Shown here piece after piece: positions 22,584-34,403 of a DNA stretch of 64,000 nt; positions within the stretch are counted from its first letter, which is position 1, and every line of letters begins with the position of its first letter. The position numbers were made by a program, and so were the translations under genes. This DNA is from Manihot esculenta. Its lineage: Eukaryota; Streptophyta; Magnoliopsida; Malpighiales; Euphorbiaceae. The notes under the pieces were generated by a model that saw only the letters and a program-made list of their open reading frames with translations, ran no database searches and was not told the origin of the DNA. The stretch covers positions 25,529,691 to 25,593,690 of the forward strand of contig NC_035161.2 of assembly GCF_001659605.2 (NCBI RefSeq), in the 5' to 3' direction.

Positions 22584-23384
22584 TGTAACATCCCAAAAAT
22601 AAAAATAAAATAAAAATAAAATAAAAATAAAAATAAAGAAATAAATAATAAATAAATAAAAAGAGAATATGAATAAAGAAAAGAAAAAGAAAAGAAAAGA
22701 AAAAAAGAAGATGGAGGAAGAGGGGTCACATTTTTCATGGAGATTTGATTGAATTACCTTTTCGGGAGTTTGATGTGATTCTAGGAATGAATTGGTTGTT
22801 TAGACACCAGGTTATAGTTGATTGTAGAAAGAAGAGAATCATGTTAAAGACACCGAATGGTGAAGAAGTAGTAGTTGTGGGCGAGAGATCAGACCCAAGT
22901 AGTAATAGATCAAGTTCTGCATCAACCCAGCCAGAGTTACATCATTATTTATCTTGGGTATATTTTGTAAATTTTATATAAAGTTGATTTTGAAAATTTG
23001 GCATATACATAAAGTTTTAGAGATAAAGTTGTATATGGTTTGAAAGGGATATATTTGAAGATTTTAATTTTGATGTAAATATGGATGATTAGTATAAGTT
23101 TTTGTATTGAAACTAATGAGATAGTTTATGACGTGTTTGATCTTGATTGAAATTGTATTGATGTTGAAAGAAGTTTGGGAGTTGAGGTTGAAGTTTATAG
23201 AAGTGTGATATGACTATTCACAGGTGAAATTAAGTCAATATTGCAGGGGAAACTCTGCCGGATTTTCGGTAAAAAAGTCATGTACTACATGAGATAAATT
23301 ACAAAAAAAAAATAATAAGAGAACAGTTACAAAATGTGATGTCTCCTGCTCGGTTAATTAAATGACCGGGTAGGGGGTGTTACA
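22584..23384 (+). mobile_element. Small LTR-like insertion (801 bp) with a captured protease fragment
   Basis: Ends TGTAACATCCC...GGTGTTACA and an imperfect 5-bp duplication (CAAGC at 22579-22583, CATGC at 23385-23389) mark the insert. Its left part is an A-rich AAAAT/AAAGA microsatellite. At about 22745-22895 it encodes a retropepsin C-terminal fragment with FREFDVILGMNWL and VDCRKKRI, from a gypsy family different from Tekay T2-T4. The right part is non-coding and LTR-like. Removing it restores collinearity of copy A with copy D. It may be a recombined LTR or a miniature non-autonomous element. Confidence 0.7.
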
Positions 23385-23389
23385 CATGC

Positions 23390-24640
23390 AACCAACGAGA
23401 AAAAGTCTTTTTTCATAGAGGAAGGAGAATCATGGATGATACCTGTGTATAAATTCTTGACACGGGATGATCTGCCGGGCGATGAATTATCAACTAAACA
23501 TGTAATAAGAAAATCATCTAAATATACACTAATTTATGGAACAGGAGATCCTCAACTCAACCATGACTGCATTGCGTAACGGAAGATAAGGGCCAGGAGA
23601 TCGTTAAAGATCTTCATAAAGGTGACTATGGAAAGCATGAAGGGGTTCGGACAATCGTCTGAAAAGCATTTAGACAGGGATACTACTGGCCAATGAATAT
23701 GCAAGACGCGAAATAACTTGTCCAAAAGTGTTAACGATATCAGGTACATACGAGCATTCCAAGGACCCCGAGAGAGATGCAAGCATTGATTGGAATCCCC
23801 TGGCCTTTCTTTCAGTGGGGGCAAGACATCCTGGGCCCTTTTCTAAAAGCAACTGGGTCAAGAAAATTTGTAATAGCAGCGGTGGATCATTTCAGCAAGT
23901 GGGCTGAGGCAGAGGCAATTCAGTCCATCACCACCTAACAAGCGATATTCTTTGTGAGCAAGAACATCTTCACTCGGTTTGGAATTCCAAAGGTAATAAT
24001 ATGACAATGCGACTCAGTTTGCGAGTTCTAAATTCAAAGATTTCTGCATGAAATGAGAGATTGATTTAAGATTCAGTTCGGCCTATTACTCACAGACCAA
24101 TGGAATGACTGAAGCCACAAATAGGACTATCCTTCAAGAACTAAAGAAAAAACTCGATAAAGCCAAAGACAATTGGCCTGATAAATTACCCCATATACTT
24201 TGGGCCTATAGAACAACCCCAAGAACAACCATAGAGGAAACTCCTTTCTCTCTGGTGTATGGGGCCGAGGCAGTAATTCCCGCAGAGGTCCAAGTAAGTA
24301 GTTTAAGGATACAGAACCTTGAAATTTCAAGAAACCCTGAAGAAATGTAGTTTAACTTAGATCAAGCCGAATTTTTACGAGAATAAGCTATGATTAGAAT
24401 GACAATTTATAAGAACAAAGTATTCAGAATATTCAACAGTAGAGTCAAGTCCTGTACTTTTAATGTAGAAGATTTAATCCTTCAAAGAACTTATGTAACA
24501 GGCGATAGTGCCGAGTTTGGTAAGTTGAACGAAAACTGGAAATGACCATTTAGAATCTCAAGGTTATTCGCACATGGTCTTATAAGCTGGCCAAATTAGA
24601 TGACCGAATCATTCCCCACTTTTAAAATATTTGTAATCTG
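23390..24640 (+). pseudogene. Tat copy A part 4: integrase
   Basis: Decayed integrase. VDHFSKWAEAEAI (first core Asp) is near 23880, TRFGIPK near 23975, and EATNRTILQELKK with WAYRTTPRTTIEETPFSLVYGAEAVIP at 24105-24290. The C-terminal DLILQRT-like region is near 24470-24490. Multiple stops interrupt the frame. The homologous C-terminal part is on the minus strand in copy C (52010-52315) and on the plus strand in copy D (60060-60590). Confidence 0.82.
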
Positions 24641-24893
24641 AAAAAATTTTATCAATAATAATTAACGAGATATTTTTTTCATGTGTTGTATTATTTAGTG
24701 ATAAGAGATAATGGATTTGCCTTCTTTAAAAATTAAAGAGCATTCATTAACAAAAGTTATAAGACAGGTATCTGCTAGATATAATAACTGAATATTAATC
24801 TTGTTAATTAAGTCATTTTATACTCAAATTACAAAATAGATATTTACCAAACTTAATAATTAGGTGTTAGTTTCACTTTTATAAAAATTCTTT
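24641..24893 (+). other. Tat copy A 3' untranslated tail
   Basis: Non-coding sequence aligns with the complement of about 51750-52010 in copy C, including the shared 'attaaagagcattcatta' block and the first two or three degenerate units of a ~70-bp repeat that is better preserved in copy C. Similarity ends near 24893. No LTR was found after it. Confidence 0.6.
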
Positions 24894-25780
24894 AGCGAAA
24901 GATGAGCAAGAGAGCAGTCATGATTCTCCTATTGAAAAACAGCAAGAGAAAGAGTGAAACACAAGGAAAAAAAAGAAAATAAATAAAGTCCAACAAAAAA
25001 CGCAAGAAATAACAAATAGACGGTGGCACAAAAATGGCAAATCCCTGCCACGCTTGTTCTATCAATGTTTAAATCCATTTTTTTAATGAAAAAATTTTTG
25101 TTATCTTTAAAAACGAATTTGAATATGTGTTGTTAAATTTAAGCCTCATAGAATAATACAGGGATATATGTTTAACCCTTTACGCCACACTAAAATATCA
25201 AATGAAGCACCAAGATATTTAGCAGATACATCAACTGTACACCATTTATCCGACAGAAAATAATTGAACGGCCAGGATTGAGCCTACCGTCTGCAAACAA
25301 TATCCAGTAGCTGTCAGTGTCCCAAACTGAGGGGTATTATTGTCACACAAATAATAAAGCTCGCCAGAAGCGTAGCGACGAAAAGCCAAGCCGAGGGAAT
25401 GGCGACCGGCAACTTCAAAAAAGAAAGAGGAGGGGAAGGACGAGTGACGTACACGTGTCGGAGTTCCAGCTGTCGGATCTTATCCGAGCTCGAAAATAGT
25501 ACCAAAGAAAAGCTATGTTTATTTTTGGTTAAAAAGGATAGGAGAGCAAGAATATTTCCCATTTAAAAAAAAAAAAAAAGGAAGAAGAATTACGTAAATT
25601 TGAATTTTGATTTGAAATCCGCTCTTGCAGCTGGAGCGCACTCTACATCCCGCTTCCTGATTTTAGGATTCAAAGCCTGGACCCCACCACCCACATGCTC
25701 TCATTTACTTCCTTCCCCCTATTTTTAATAAAGTTTATATTTTATATATAAAATAAAGTTATAATGTTTGATGTTTATTT
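24894..25780. other. Unassigned sequence with promoter-like motifs, no gene seen
   Basis: No transposon similarity was recognised. GC content rises around 25330-25500. There TGACGT and ACACGTGTC (G-box/ABRE type) occur close together near 25444-25460, followed by a poly(A) stretch at 25565-25580. A weak open frame here has no family signature. It could be host intergenic or promoter DNA between insertions. Confidence 0.3.
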
Positions 25781-25784
25781 TATT

Positions 25785-27075
25785 TTAGGTAACGAATTAT
25801 TAGAAACTATATTCTTATTAAATTGGATTTATTATTAAAATAATATAATTAAAATTTTTTTATAAATTTAATATAATTTTAAAATAATTTATAAAATTAG
25901 CATTAGCTAAAAAAAATGCCACTCAGAAAAGAACATTGAAAATAACATTTTCAAATTTATTTAATTTAATATAACATATTATTTCTAATCAGAAAAACCA
26001 TTGAAAATAGCATTTTCAGATTTATTTAATTTAATACGACATATTATTTTTAAAAACATTAATATTTCTAAAAATAATTAAATACTTTTAAATATACAGA
26101 TGCCAATGCTAGTTAAAAAAATATTATAATTTGCTTTTTTTTAAAAGTTTTTTTATGTGTATTTTTTTTGTAATTTTTAGTGTTAAATAAGAAAATTTTT
26201 CAATCAATCATAATAATAATAATATAAAATATTAATATTTTTATTATAGTATAGCAACCTAATATAATAAATATTAAAGTTTAGAACTAAATAATTTTTT
26301 TAAAATTATTTATTATTTAGTTTATTTTATTTTAAATAATTAACTATTTAATTTTTATGTCTATATAAGTGGTTGATCATATGTAAAATAGCTAAAATGT
26401 TTTTTTTTAATTATTATTTATAATTTTAAAATATAGTTATTCAATTCATATATTTCAAAAAAATATATATTAATCGCTATAATTTTCACCTTTGTAATTT
26501 AAAAATAACAACTATTTTTAACAACTATTTAACCTATTCAATTAATGAGAGGAACTAAATAATTAATGATATAAAACAAAAGATGGTATTCAATAATTTT
26601 TTTAATAAAAAAATTACTAATTAATTTTATTAAATTATATAAATTAAATAATAACTGTTTTAAAATAGTATTTTGCTTCCAAAAATGCCAATTAAAATGG
26701 TACTTTTAGAAGCATTTGATTGCTTCTGAAAATACCATTTCATTTTACTTTTGAAAATATCAATTAAAGTGACGTTTTTAGAAGTATTTGATTACCTCTA
26801 AAAATATTATTTCTATTGGTATTTTTAAAAACACCATGTCACATCAAATCAAATTAAATCAAGTATGAAAATACCATTTTCAGTAGCGTTTTTAAGAACA
26901 TTTCTATAATAAAAAATGCTTTTTCAAGCGGCCTTTTCTTAAGACAATGCTAGTTTTATAAATTATTTTAAAATCACATTAAATATGTAAAAAAATTTTA
27001 ATTCACATTATTTTAATAATAAACTCTATGAAATTATATATTTCCTAATCTAATTTCTCGAAATTCTTTCAATAA
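25785..27075. repeat. AT-rich element with long inverted repeats (~1.3 kb)
   Basis: The ~95 bases from about 25825 (TTATTATTAAAATAATATAA ... ATAATTTATAAAATTAGCAT) are matched by the inverse complement of about 26930-27030. Weaker similarity extends outward to about 25785 and 27075. Inside are repeated phrases of the type 'gaaaataccattttcag' and a ~62-bp direct duplication (25925-25985 and 25986-26045). No ORF. The structure resembles a MITE or long-TIR non-autonomous element. The target duplication was not resolved. Confidence 0.6.
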
Positions 27076-27590
27076 ATATTCCCACAATTGTTTTTTTTTT
27101 CTGTTTAAAATAATTTCATTATCAATTTATTAATATATTATTATTTTTTATTAATTTAAGTTTTATATCATCTAATAGTTTCAATCTCAATAAATTTATT
27201 TTTATTAATTAATTATAATTTTTTAAATGACCGCCTAATATTTTTTTATTTTATTGGTTAAAATGAATAATAAATATTATTATTTAAGAGAAAATTAATA
27301 ATTTTATAATAAATATTTTTAAAGTAATAAAATGGAGAGTATTAAATAATTATTTAAAAAATGGTATAACGAGCTGATGTGTCTAAAACGAAACTATGCT
27401 GCGATTGGTCAACCAGCAAGAAAAAGAATGTGAGGTAGTTGGCATCTATAGTAGATATTTCGACACTCAAGTCAGTAAACTGAAGAGAATGACAAGTGTA
27501 AAGTAATATTTTGAACTCAAGAGTAGTTGTGTAACAATTGCATGCTTTGATATCTGTATTCATCTTCTTTTATACTGTAAGAATATTGAG
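27076..27590. other. AT-rich spacer, nothing recognised
   Basis: Low-complexity AT sequence to about 27350, then ~240 bp of ordinary composition. No coding signal, repeat pairing or transposon similarity was seen. Confidence 0.4.
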
Positions 27591-27594
27591 CTAA

Positions 27595-28195
27595 TTATCA
27601 CATCTCCTGGAAATCTGACTAGCACCGGCTAGTGGATATGGAATCCCGTGATTATAGGTGTAATGGAAATTTGTTGGATTACGCTCTCTAACGGTAACTT
27701 CCCAAGGAGTCTCGCCCCCATAGTTGGGAGGGTAAGTCTTAACGAAGAGTTGAGACCTACGGTGTTCGGATCTTCTTTTCCTCCAATGGGACCAAGTATC
27801 ATTTGATCGTACCCTTGTCACGTGACCCTGTCTTCAAGTGTCAACTCATGGTTTACTTTGGGTGATTGTTGTGCTATATCAGAAGTCTCTCTATTGGTCT
27901 TCAATTCTTCATATTCGAAGCTGACAGTTGTCTTCACGATTTGGGGCACGTGACTTGTTTAGATTAGCCTTCCACACTCACATCTCTTTGCCTTCTCCTA
28001 CCCATAAGTGACAATTGCCTTGTTTCTCGAGCTGTATTCAAAATTTTCCGGCGAATCCATCGTATAAAAACCCTTCATCTCCTCCAAATACCACTTTTGC
28101 TCACAACTAATATTTATGCTTTAGAAAAGACTCAGTCATTCCTCTTTTTCATTTACTCTTCCTTGATTCAAGGTAATTCCTATTTGCTTTTCCTT
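27595..28195 (+). promoter_or_regulatory. Conserved Tat segment with TATA box facing the antisense ORF (own promoter or LTR part)
   Basis: An inverted, diverged copy lies at about 60610-61100 next to Tat copy D. Both contain a GTGACCC(T) block, a TTCTTCATATTCGAA block and a CACGTG core. TATAAAAA at 28063-28070 points rightward into the plus-strand ORF that begins near 28200, opposite in direction to the gag-pol of copy C. In copy D the equivalent TATAAGA is likewise antisense to pol. A likely splice donor (TTCAAG|GTAATT) follows near 28176. Whether this is the LTR or a dedicated promoter cannot be decided here. Confidence 0.5.
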
Positions 28196-28199
28196 TTAA

Positions 28200-28879
28200 A
28201 ATGAATAGGAATACTTTCTCTTCTTCTCTTTCTTCTGGTTAAAGTTCTGCCTCAAACTCCTCCTCCGACGGCTCCATCTGCGCTCCGGCTCCTATCATTC
28301 CACTAGGGTGGTCCATACATAGAATGCCTTTACGACCAATACCACATCTCCCGAGAAACCTTTCGTGTCTTTGCTCCATCTCCAAGCATTCACATAGATG
28401 ACCAGATCCCTGCAACAGATACCATCATGGTCTATAAAAAGCAGTTGAAGCAGGTCTTTAGTTTTCGATGGACTCATTTTTTACTTAAATCCTTCGATTC
28501 CACAAGTTGTCAGTTGCCCAGCTGCACCTTAACAGCTAGTGGATCTTGATGGCCTTTTGGTTTGTTTGTTTAAGAATAATATAAAGCCAAGCGTAGCGCT
28601 TTTCTCTCAACTATAACAGCTCGATACACGAAAGAACGAGGAGTTCTGGTTCTTCAGCGGGAGAAAACGTCAGACACTCTTTGACCGGATCCCTTCATCT
28701 TTGAAACTCTGGAAGAATGAATTTTTCATTCTCCTCCACTGGGTGTCCGGGGTTTCGGCTCCCTTCGAATGAACTGGAACGTATATGTAGAGCTGAGAAA
28801 GGATGGGATCCAGCCACAGGGGAGTGAGGAAGAGGTTTTAGACTTCCTCTAGACAATAGCCACGTCCCAGAAGATAGAC
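28200..28879 (+). pseudogene. Antisense additional ORF of Tat copy C, part 1 (Transposase_28-like)
   Basis: From an ATG near 28201 broken frames give a protein with SRETFRVFAP, a KKQLK segment, AQLHP-type and ILMAF-type motifs and FFSGRKRQTLFDRIPSSLKLWK. This resembles the 'putative gypsy type transposon' family (Pfam Transposase_28 as I recall it), carried as an extra ORF by some plant Tat-lineage elements. It runs opposite to the gag-pol of copy C (52.0-53.9 kb). It is interrupted by the hAT element at 28888 and continues at 31694 and 50344. At least five stops or shifts occur. Confidence 0.6.
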
Positions 28880-28887
28880 ATCACCAT

Positions 28888-31685
28888 TAGGGATGTAAAC
28901 GGGTAGGGTACCGCGAAAATTAAACTATCCGAACCCGAACCCGATTTATATTAGTAATATCCGAACCCGTTCCGAACCCAATTAAAAATTAATTTAAACT
29001 ATCCGAATCCGTCTCAAACCCGATTATTATTATCCGAATAAAACTCGAACCCGTTTAATCTTATATATTTTAATTAATAATTTATATAAAAAATATTTTT
29101 CATTAATAATTTTCATTTAAAAAATCTAATATTTCTAAAGAATATTTAAATTTAAATTTTTAAATAAAAATATATAAAAAAAATTTATAAATATTATTGT
29201 AAAATATATTTTTTATATTAAATTAATTATTTATATAAACGGGTTCGGGTAGTGGGTACCCTATTGTAACGACCCGAAAACCGGACCGCTACCGGCGCTA
29301 GGATCCAGATCGGCTTAAGGCCGCCGGGACCCGTAGCAAGCCAAACATCCATCCTGTAAACCTGTTTAATCCCATACATGATCAACAACATACATAAAAA
29401 TTTTGAACTTTTCTTTATATTCATTCCTTCTTCAAACTCAACCTGTGCATGCACTATACATAAACATAGTCATAAACATTAACTCCTCTTTGGAGTCTCA
29501 TCATTACCCCAATGGGGTGACATCACATATTTGAGTTTGGTTACATAAACAACATTAAAATCATGTACTCAAAGGGATTAACAGCATACTAGGGTTAAGC
29601 ACAACTATGAACCTCAATAGACCTCATTACATTACGTTTTATACTATACTTTTACAACTGTACTCAACATAATATATCATCATTTATCATGTCCACACTA
29701 GCTATTACATGACCATAACTTCATTACTCTTGTTGACCTCCTGGTCTACCCTGTACCTGCATACCTGGGGGTTAAGGGAGAGGGGTGAGCTACTAGAGCC
29801 CAGTGAGCAGAATAATAAAACATAGCATTTAAAACATATGATATCATGGAATGCATCACAACACAAACATTTCACATCAAGGATGAATTTGTCACCACTT
29901 AGCCCTCCATACAGTCTAATCATGCCAGGGGCGTAGTACAGGCATACCTGGACTTCCATAGCATAGCATACATATTCAGTCATGCCGGGGGCGTAGTGCA
30001 GGCTCACCCGGACTTTCATAGTCTGTCATACCATACAAGGGCTAATGGATCATTCAACATTCATCCACATCAACAACATAAAGTGCAATGCGACATATTC
30101 ATGAATTCTAATGCAAGCACCCTAATATATCTCATGGCATTCATGATGCGTGAATCATGCTAAAACATTCATTATTCGCTTTGAAAATATAGAGAGTTAT
30201 TCCACTCACCTCTGGCTAGCTCTGACAAGACTCGAAAGCAGCTAACTCACTGCTGGGGTCCTCGGTTCCTCGGGTCCGAACCTACACAGGTGGACTCAAA
30301 TGAGGGACCTAACAAACATGAACATGACTCTAAATTACTCCCCAAAAACCCCCTAAAACACCTCAAAACATCCATAGAAAACATGCAAAGGGAGGCTGAA
30401 CAGGGCACTTTCGGCGGCAGGTTCGGCGGCCGAAAGGCCCTCCAGAGCCGAAAGTCATGCACCTTCGGCGGCACTTTCGGCGACCGAAGGTTCCCTCCAA
30501 AGACGAAACTCATGCATGTTCGGCGGCACCTTCGGCGGCCGAAAGTCCCTTCCAGAGCCGAAAGTCATCTTTCGGGGGCAGGGTTCGGCAGCCGATTCAT
30601 GCTACCACAGGCAAGTTCGGCGGCCGAAAGAACCTTCGGCTGCCGAACCTGGTTTCTCCCAAAAGGGCAGAAACTCAGCTCAACATGCATAAACGCCTCC
30701 CAACATATTTAATCATGCATTTTCCTATTCTACAACGTGCATACTCAAGCATACAAGCTCCTAGGGGCTTCAAACTATCCTAAACCCCATCTACAACACA
30801 TCAAACATGTATATCCAACATACATTGCCCATAAACACACATAAAACCTAACAAAGCTCAACTAACCTAAACATGCATTTCTACCCCATGAATCAACTTA
30901 AAACATACTATAAGCTCAAGATCGGCTCTTACCTCTTGAAGATCGAGAGAGAGACGACCTAAACTTGGAGAACCAAGGAAAAGAGCTCCTGAGTCTTCCA
31001 AGCCTCAAAACTTGTTTAAATGCTCAAAATCTTCAAAACAAAGCGAAAACTCATGAAAATCAAGAAAGATTTGAAGAAAGGGACTCAAAATCGGTGAGGG
31101 ACGGCGGAGAACTCACCTTGGCCGAAAATAGGGAGAAAAGTTCGCCCATTCGGACAAGGAGACCCTTTTATAGGTGGCTGGCCAGGCCACTTTCGGGGGC
31201 CTAACATGCCTCCGCATGCATGCCATGTTCGGCGGCCGAACATGAGGTTCGGCGGCCGAACCTGAACTTCCCTCACTTATGCCTTCGGGGGCCTAAAGCA
31301 CTCCCGAAGTGCATGCATGTTCGGCGGCCGAACTTGAGGTTCGGCGGCCGAATCTGAGTCTTCCTCTCAAGACCATTTTCATTCAAAACTTAATTTCTTT
31401 CTTGCTTAAAACCATAAAATACATTAAAACATTTTATGAAAACATGGTTTTACCCTTCTAGAGGTTTCCGACATTCGAGATTCCGCCGGACGATAGGAAT
31501 TCCGATACCGGAGTCTAGCCGGGTATTACACCTATACATAAAACCCGAATCCAATCCGAACCCGCAACGGGTATTATTTTTAAAACTCGAACCCATCCCA
31601 AACCCGATTATAACTATCCAAATCTGTTCTATTAGGGTTCTGTCGGATCGGGTACCCGAAAATACCCGATCCGTTGCCATCCCTA
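28888..31685. mobile_element. hAT-like non-autonomous element (527 bp without its nested LTR)
   Basis: Ends TAGGGATG (28888-28895) and CATCCCTA (31678-31685) form a terminal inverted repeat. A perfect 8-bp TSD ATCACCAT (28880-28887, 31686-31693) fits hAT transposons. The body is a series of 'cccgaaccc', 'gggtaccc' and 'tatccgaa' phrases around an AT-rich core, without an ORF. The solo LTR 29265-31530 and its 5-bp duplication account for 2271 bp of the span. Confidence 0.85.
29265..31530 (-). mobile_element. Solo Tekay LTR, subfamily A (2266 bp)
   Basis: It is flanked by the perfect TSD CCTAT (29260-29264, 31531-31535) and begins TGTAACG and ends GGTATTACA in plus coordinates. No internal region remains, so it is the product of recombination between the two LTRs of one insertion. 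TATA is the complement of 31166-31172. Palindrome clusters lie at about 30405-30645 and 31220-31355, and CCAGGGGCGTAG-type repeat units around 29925-30020. Confidence 0.93.
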
Positions 31686-31693
31686 ATCACCAT

Positions 31694-32235
31694 GGCAGTG
31701 AGGAAAGCCATTTTATCTTGGCAGAGCCATCTCCAGGCAAGTCAGGCTCAGGTTCTTCACCCGCCTAGCCTTCCTTGCCTTAGAGAAAACACATCTTTAG
31801 CTAGCGAGCAGGGTATTCCTCTTTCCAACTCTTTTTGTATTTTAAACTGCCTTACTTACTCACTTTTTGTTTTATGCAGATATGGCTAGATCAAAAACAA
31901 ATTTGTAGAGGCTGCCCGAAAAGGCAAGGTTGTTGCTGAAGCGACCATGCCTCCACCTAAGCATGCTCATCGTACCAAAGAGATCATCATGCTTCCTCTT
32001 CCTCCTCTTCCCCCTCCTACGATTGAAGAATCGGCTCCCACTCAACCCGACTCTTCGACAAGGGATACTTCTCTTGCCACCCTTACCAAAATCGATGCTC
32101 CACAAGAAAAGCTGGTGTTGGTGCCATCTGGCCTTGGGGCATCCAACACCTGGCCTTGGCTTTGTCCCGAAATAATTCCCTTCTCGAAGAGCCCTGCCTG
32201 TCAGTCCTTATAGCTAAGAATGCCCTGAGGCCCGA
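31694..32235 (+). pseudogene. Antisense Tat ORF, part 2
   Basis: It continues the extra ORF beyond the hAT element. A probable splice acceptor (TATGCAG) lies before ATGGCTAGATC near 31883. The following frame has KGKVVAEATMPPPK-type sequence and a Pro-rich stretch (about 31946-32060). The character is a disordered Pro/Ser-rich linker. T3 inserts at 32236 with an imperfect TSD (CCCGA at 32231-32235, CTCGA at 50339-50343), and the ORF resumes at 50344. Confidence 0.5.
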
Positions 32236-34329
32236 TGTAACGCCCCGAAAATCGGACCGCTACTGGAGCTAGGATCCAGGTCGACTTAAGGTCGCTGGGA
32301 CCCGTAGCAAGCCTGCTATATGCTCTGTGTACCTGTAAAATCCCATACATGATCAAACATTTTCTGTAAAAACATAAAACATTTCTCTGTACCAAGGCTC
32401 AACCTGTGCATGCATTATCTCTGTACTACAAAACCCCTTACTAGAGCTTGCTCTAGACGGGTTCAACTCATACTCTGTTAAGCCTGGTTATTATACTCAT
32501 AAAACATTTCAAGAATTATATCACAAACAGACCATGTATAAAAAAAAGGATTTACAATACAACTGGGTCAAGCACACTACTAATACATCTCTTCACAATA
32601 TTACATGTCCACACTAGCTATTACACATCTCTTTACTCTTCCTGTACCCTGCTGAACTTCCCCTTAACTCTGATCCTGTAAGACTGGGTTAAAGGAGAGG
32701 GATGAGCTATACTAGCCCAGTGAGTAGAACAATAAAAACATGTTAATAAACATGCTCATATGGAATGCATCACATCACAAGTAAATCACCCATCTCAGAC
32801 GGACAGATTCAAAACTCCCTCTATTCTGTGCCCGGCCCGCGAAGGAGCTCCTCAGGACTTGATTATGCACCCTATGGTGCTCTGTGCCCGACCCTCTCAG
32901 GGCTCCTCAGGACTTTACTCGGAGGGCTAATGAATCCAAACTATGTCCGATCCGTACAAGCATAGAATAATGCAATGCGTCACATTAGTGTATTCTAGTG
33001 CACTCAACCTAGTACATATCATGATGCATGGAACATGCTAAAAGCATTTAAGTTCTCATATTCAAAGATTTAGTTTAGTTCCACTCACCTCTGGCTGACT
33101 CTGAACTGACTCTGAATACTCTGAAGCAGTGCTCACTGCTGCTCTCTTCGGTTCCTCTGGTCCGTTTCTACACAGGTGGACTCGAATGAGGGACCAAACT
33201 AACTCAAGAACAACTCTAGAATACTCCCCAAAAACCCCTTAAAACATCCTAAAACAATCAAGTAAAACATGCAAAAGAAGGCTGGACAGGGCACTTTCGG
33301 CGGCAGGTTCGGCGGCCGAAAGTCCCTTCCAGAGACGAAACTCAAGCACTTTCGGCGGCACTTCGGCTGCCGAAAGTCCTCTCCAGAGACGAAAGTCCCC
33401 AACCTTCGGCGGCACCTTCAGCGGCCGAAACCCTCCTCCAGAGCCGAAAGTCCAAACTTTCGGGGGCAAGCTTGGGCAAGCTTAGGCAGCCGAAACCACC
33501 TCCTTAGCATGTTCGGCGGCCGAACCTTCCTTCGGCGGCCGAAACTGGATTCTCCAGTAAGGCAGAAACGTGTTCTGCTTCATGCAAACGTACCCAATCT
33601 TCACTCAAACATGCAAACCACAACTCCACAACCTGCATATACTCAAGTATAGGCACAAAGGGGTCCAAAACTAACTTAAAACCCCAACAAACAACATACC
33701 TAAACACATAAGCATACTTTGACCACAAATCAACCAAACCTCAACTTACCCTAACCATGCATCTCTACCCAAACACTTCATAAAACCTTCATAAAATATG
33801 AAAAGAAGTTCAGGATCTTCACTTACCTCTTACAAACAAGAAGATAAACGATCCCAACGTGGAGATATGGAGAAACTCTCCCTCAAAGTCTCCAACTTCA
33901 AAACTTTTGGTTGATTTGCTCAAAAGCTTCAAAACAACATAAAACTCATCAAAACTTTGAAAGATTTGAAGAAAACATGAAAATCACCCAAGAAAGAGCA
34001 TGGTCTCACCTCTGTCTGTGAAAATGGAAGAAATGTTATCCATTCATCGACCTAGGGCCTTTTATAGGTGGCTGGCCAGACCACCTTCGGCGGCCTAACA
34101 TGAAACCAAAACTCATGCATGTTCGGCGGCCGAACCTCACTTTCGGCGGCCAAACCTTGCAGTTCTTCCTTGGCTCTTTTCTTTCAAAAACTCATTTCCT
34201 TTTGTACTTAAAACATTAAAACATACTAAAATCCTTTACAAAAACATAAATCTTACCCTTCTAGCGGATTCCGACATCCGAGCCACCGGAAAGTAGAATT
34301 CCGATGCCGAACTCTAGCCGGGTATTACA
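32236..34329 (-). mobile_element. 3' LTR of T3 (2094 bp, subfamily C)
   Basis: Minus-strand start TGTAATACCCGGC and end GTTACA. TATA is the complement of 34060-34066. Palindrome clusters occupy about 33293-33550 and 34085-34155. Tandem units with 'gctcctcaggact' lie around 32835-32915. The PPT lies next to its right edge. Confidence 0.9.
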
Positions 34330-34344
34330 ATCTCCCCCTTTTAA
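34330..34344 (-). other. Polypurine tract of T3
   Basis: The complement reads as a purine run with five G between the pol stop (34404) and the 3' LTR. It has the same position and type as in T2 and T4. Confidence 0.7.
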
Positions 34345-34403
34345 GAACATTCGTCCCCGAATGTTCCACAAACAATGAAACACATAAAAAAAGGAAAATA
34401 ACC

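Noticed and set aside
25314..25562. 82-codon minus-strand and 60-codon plus-strand frames
   Set aside because: Overlapping frames in opposite directions without family signature; the DNA looks regulatory or intergenic.
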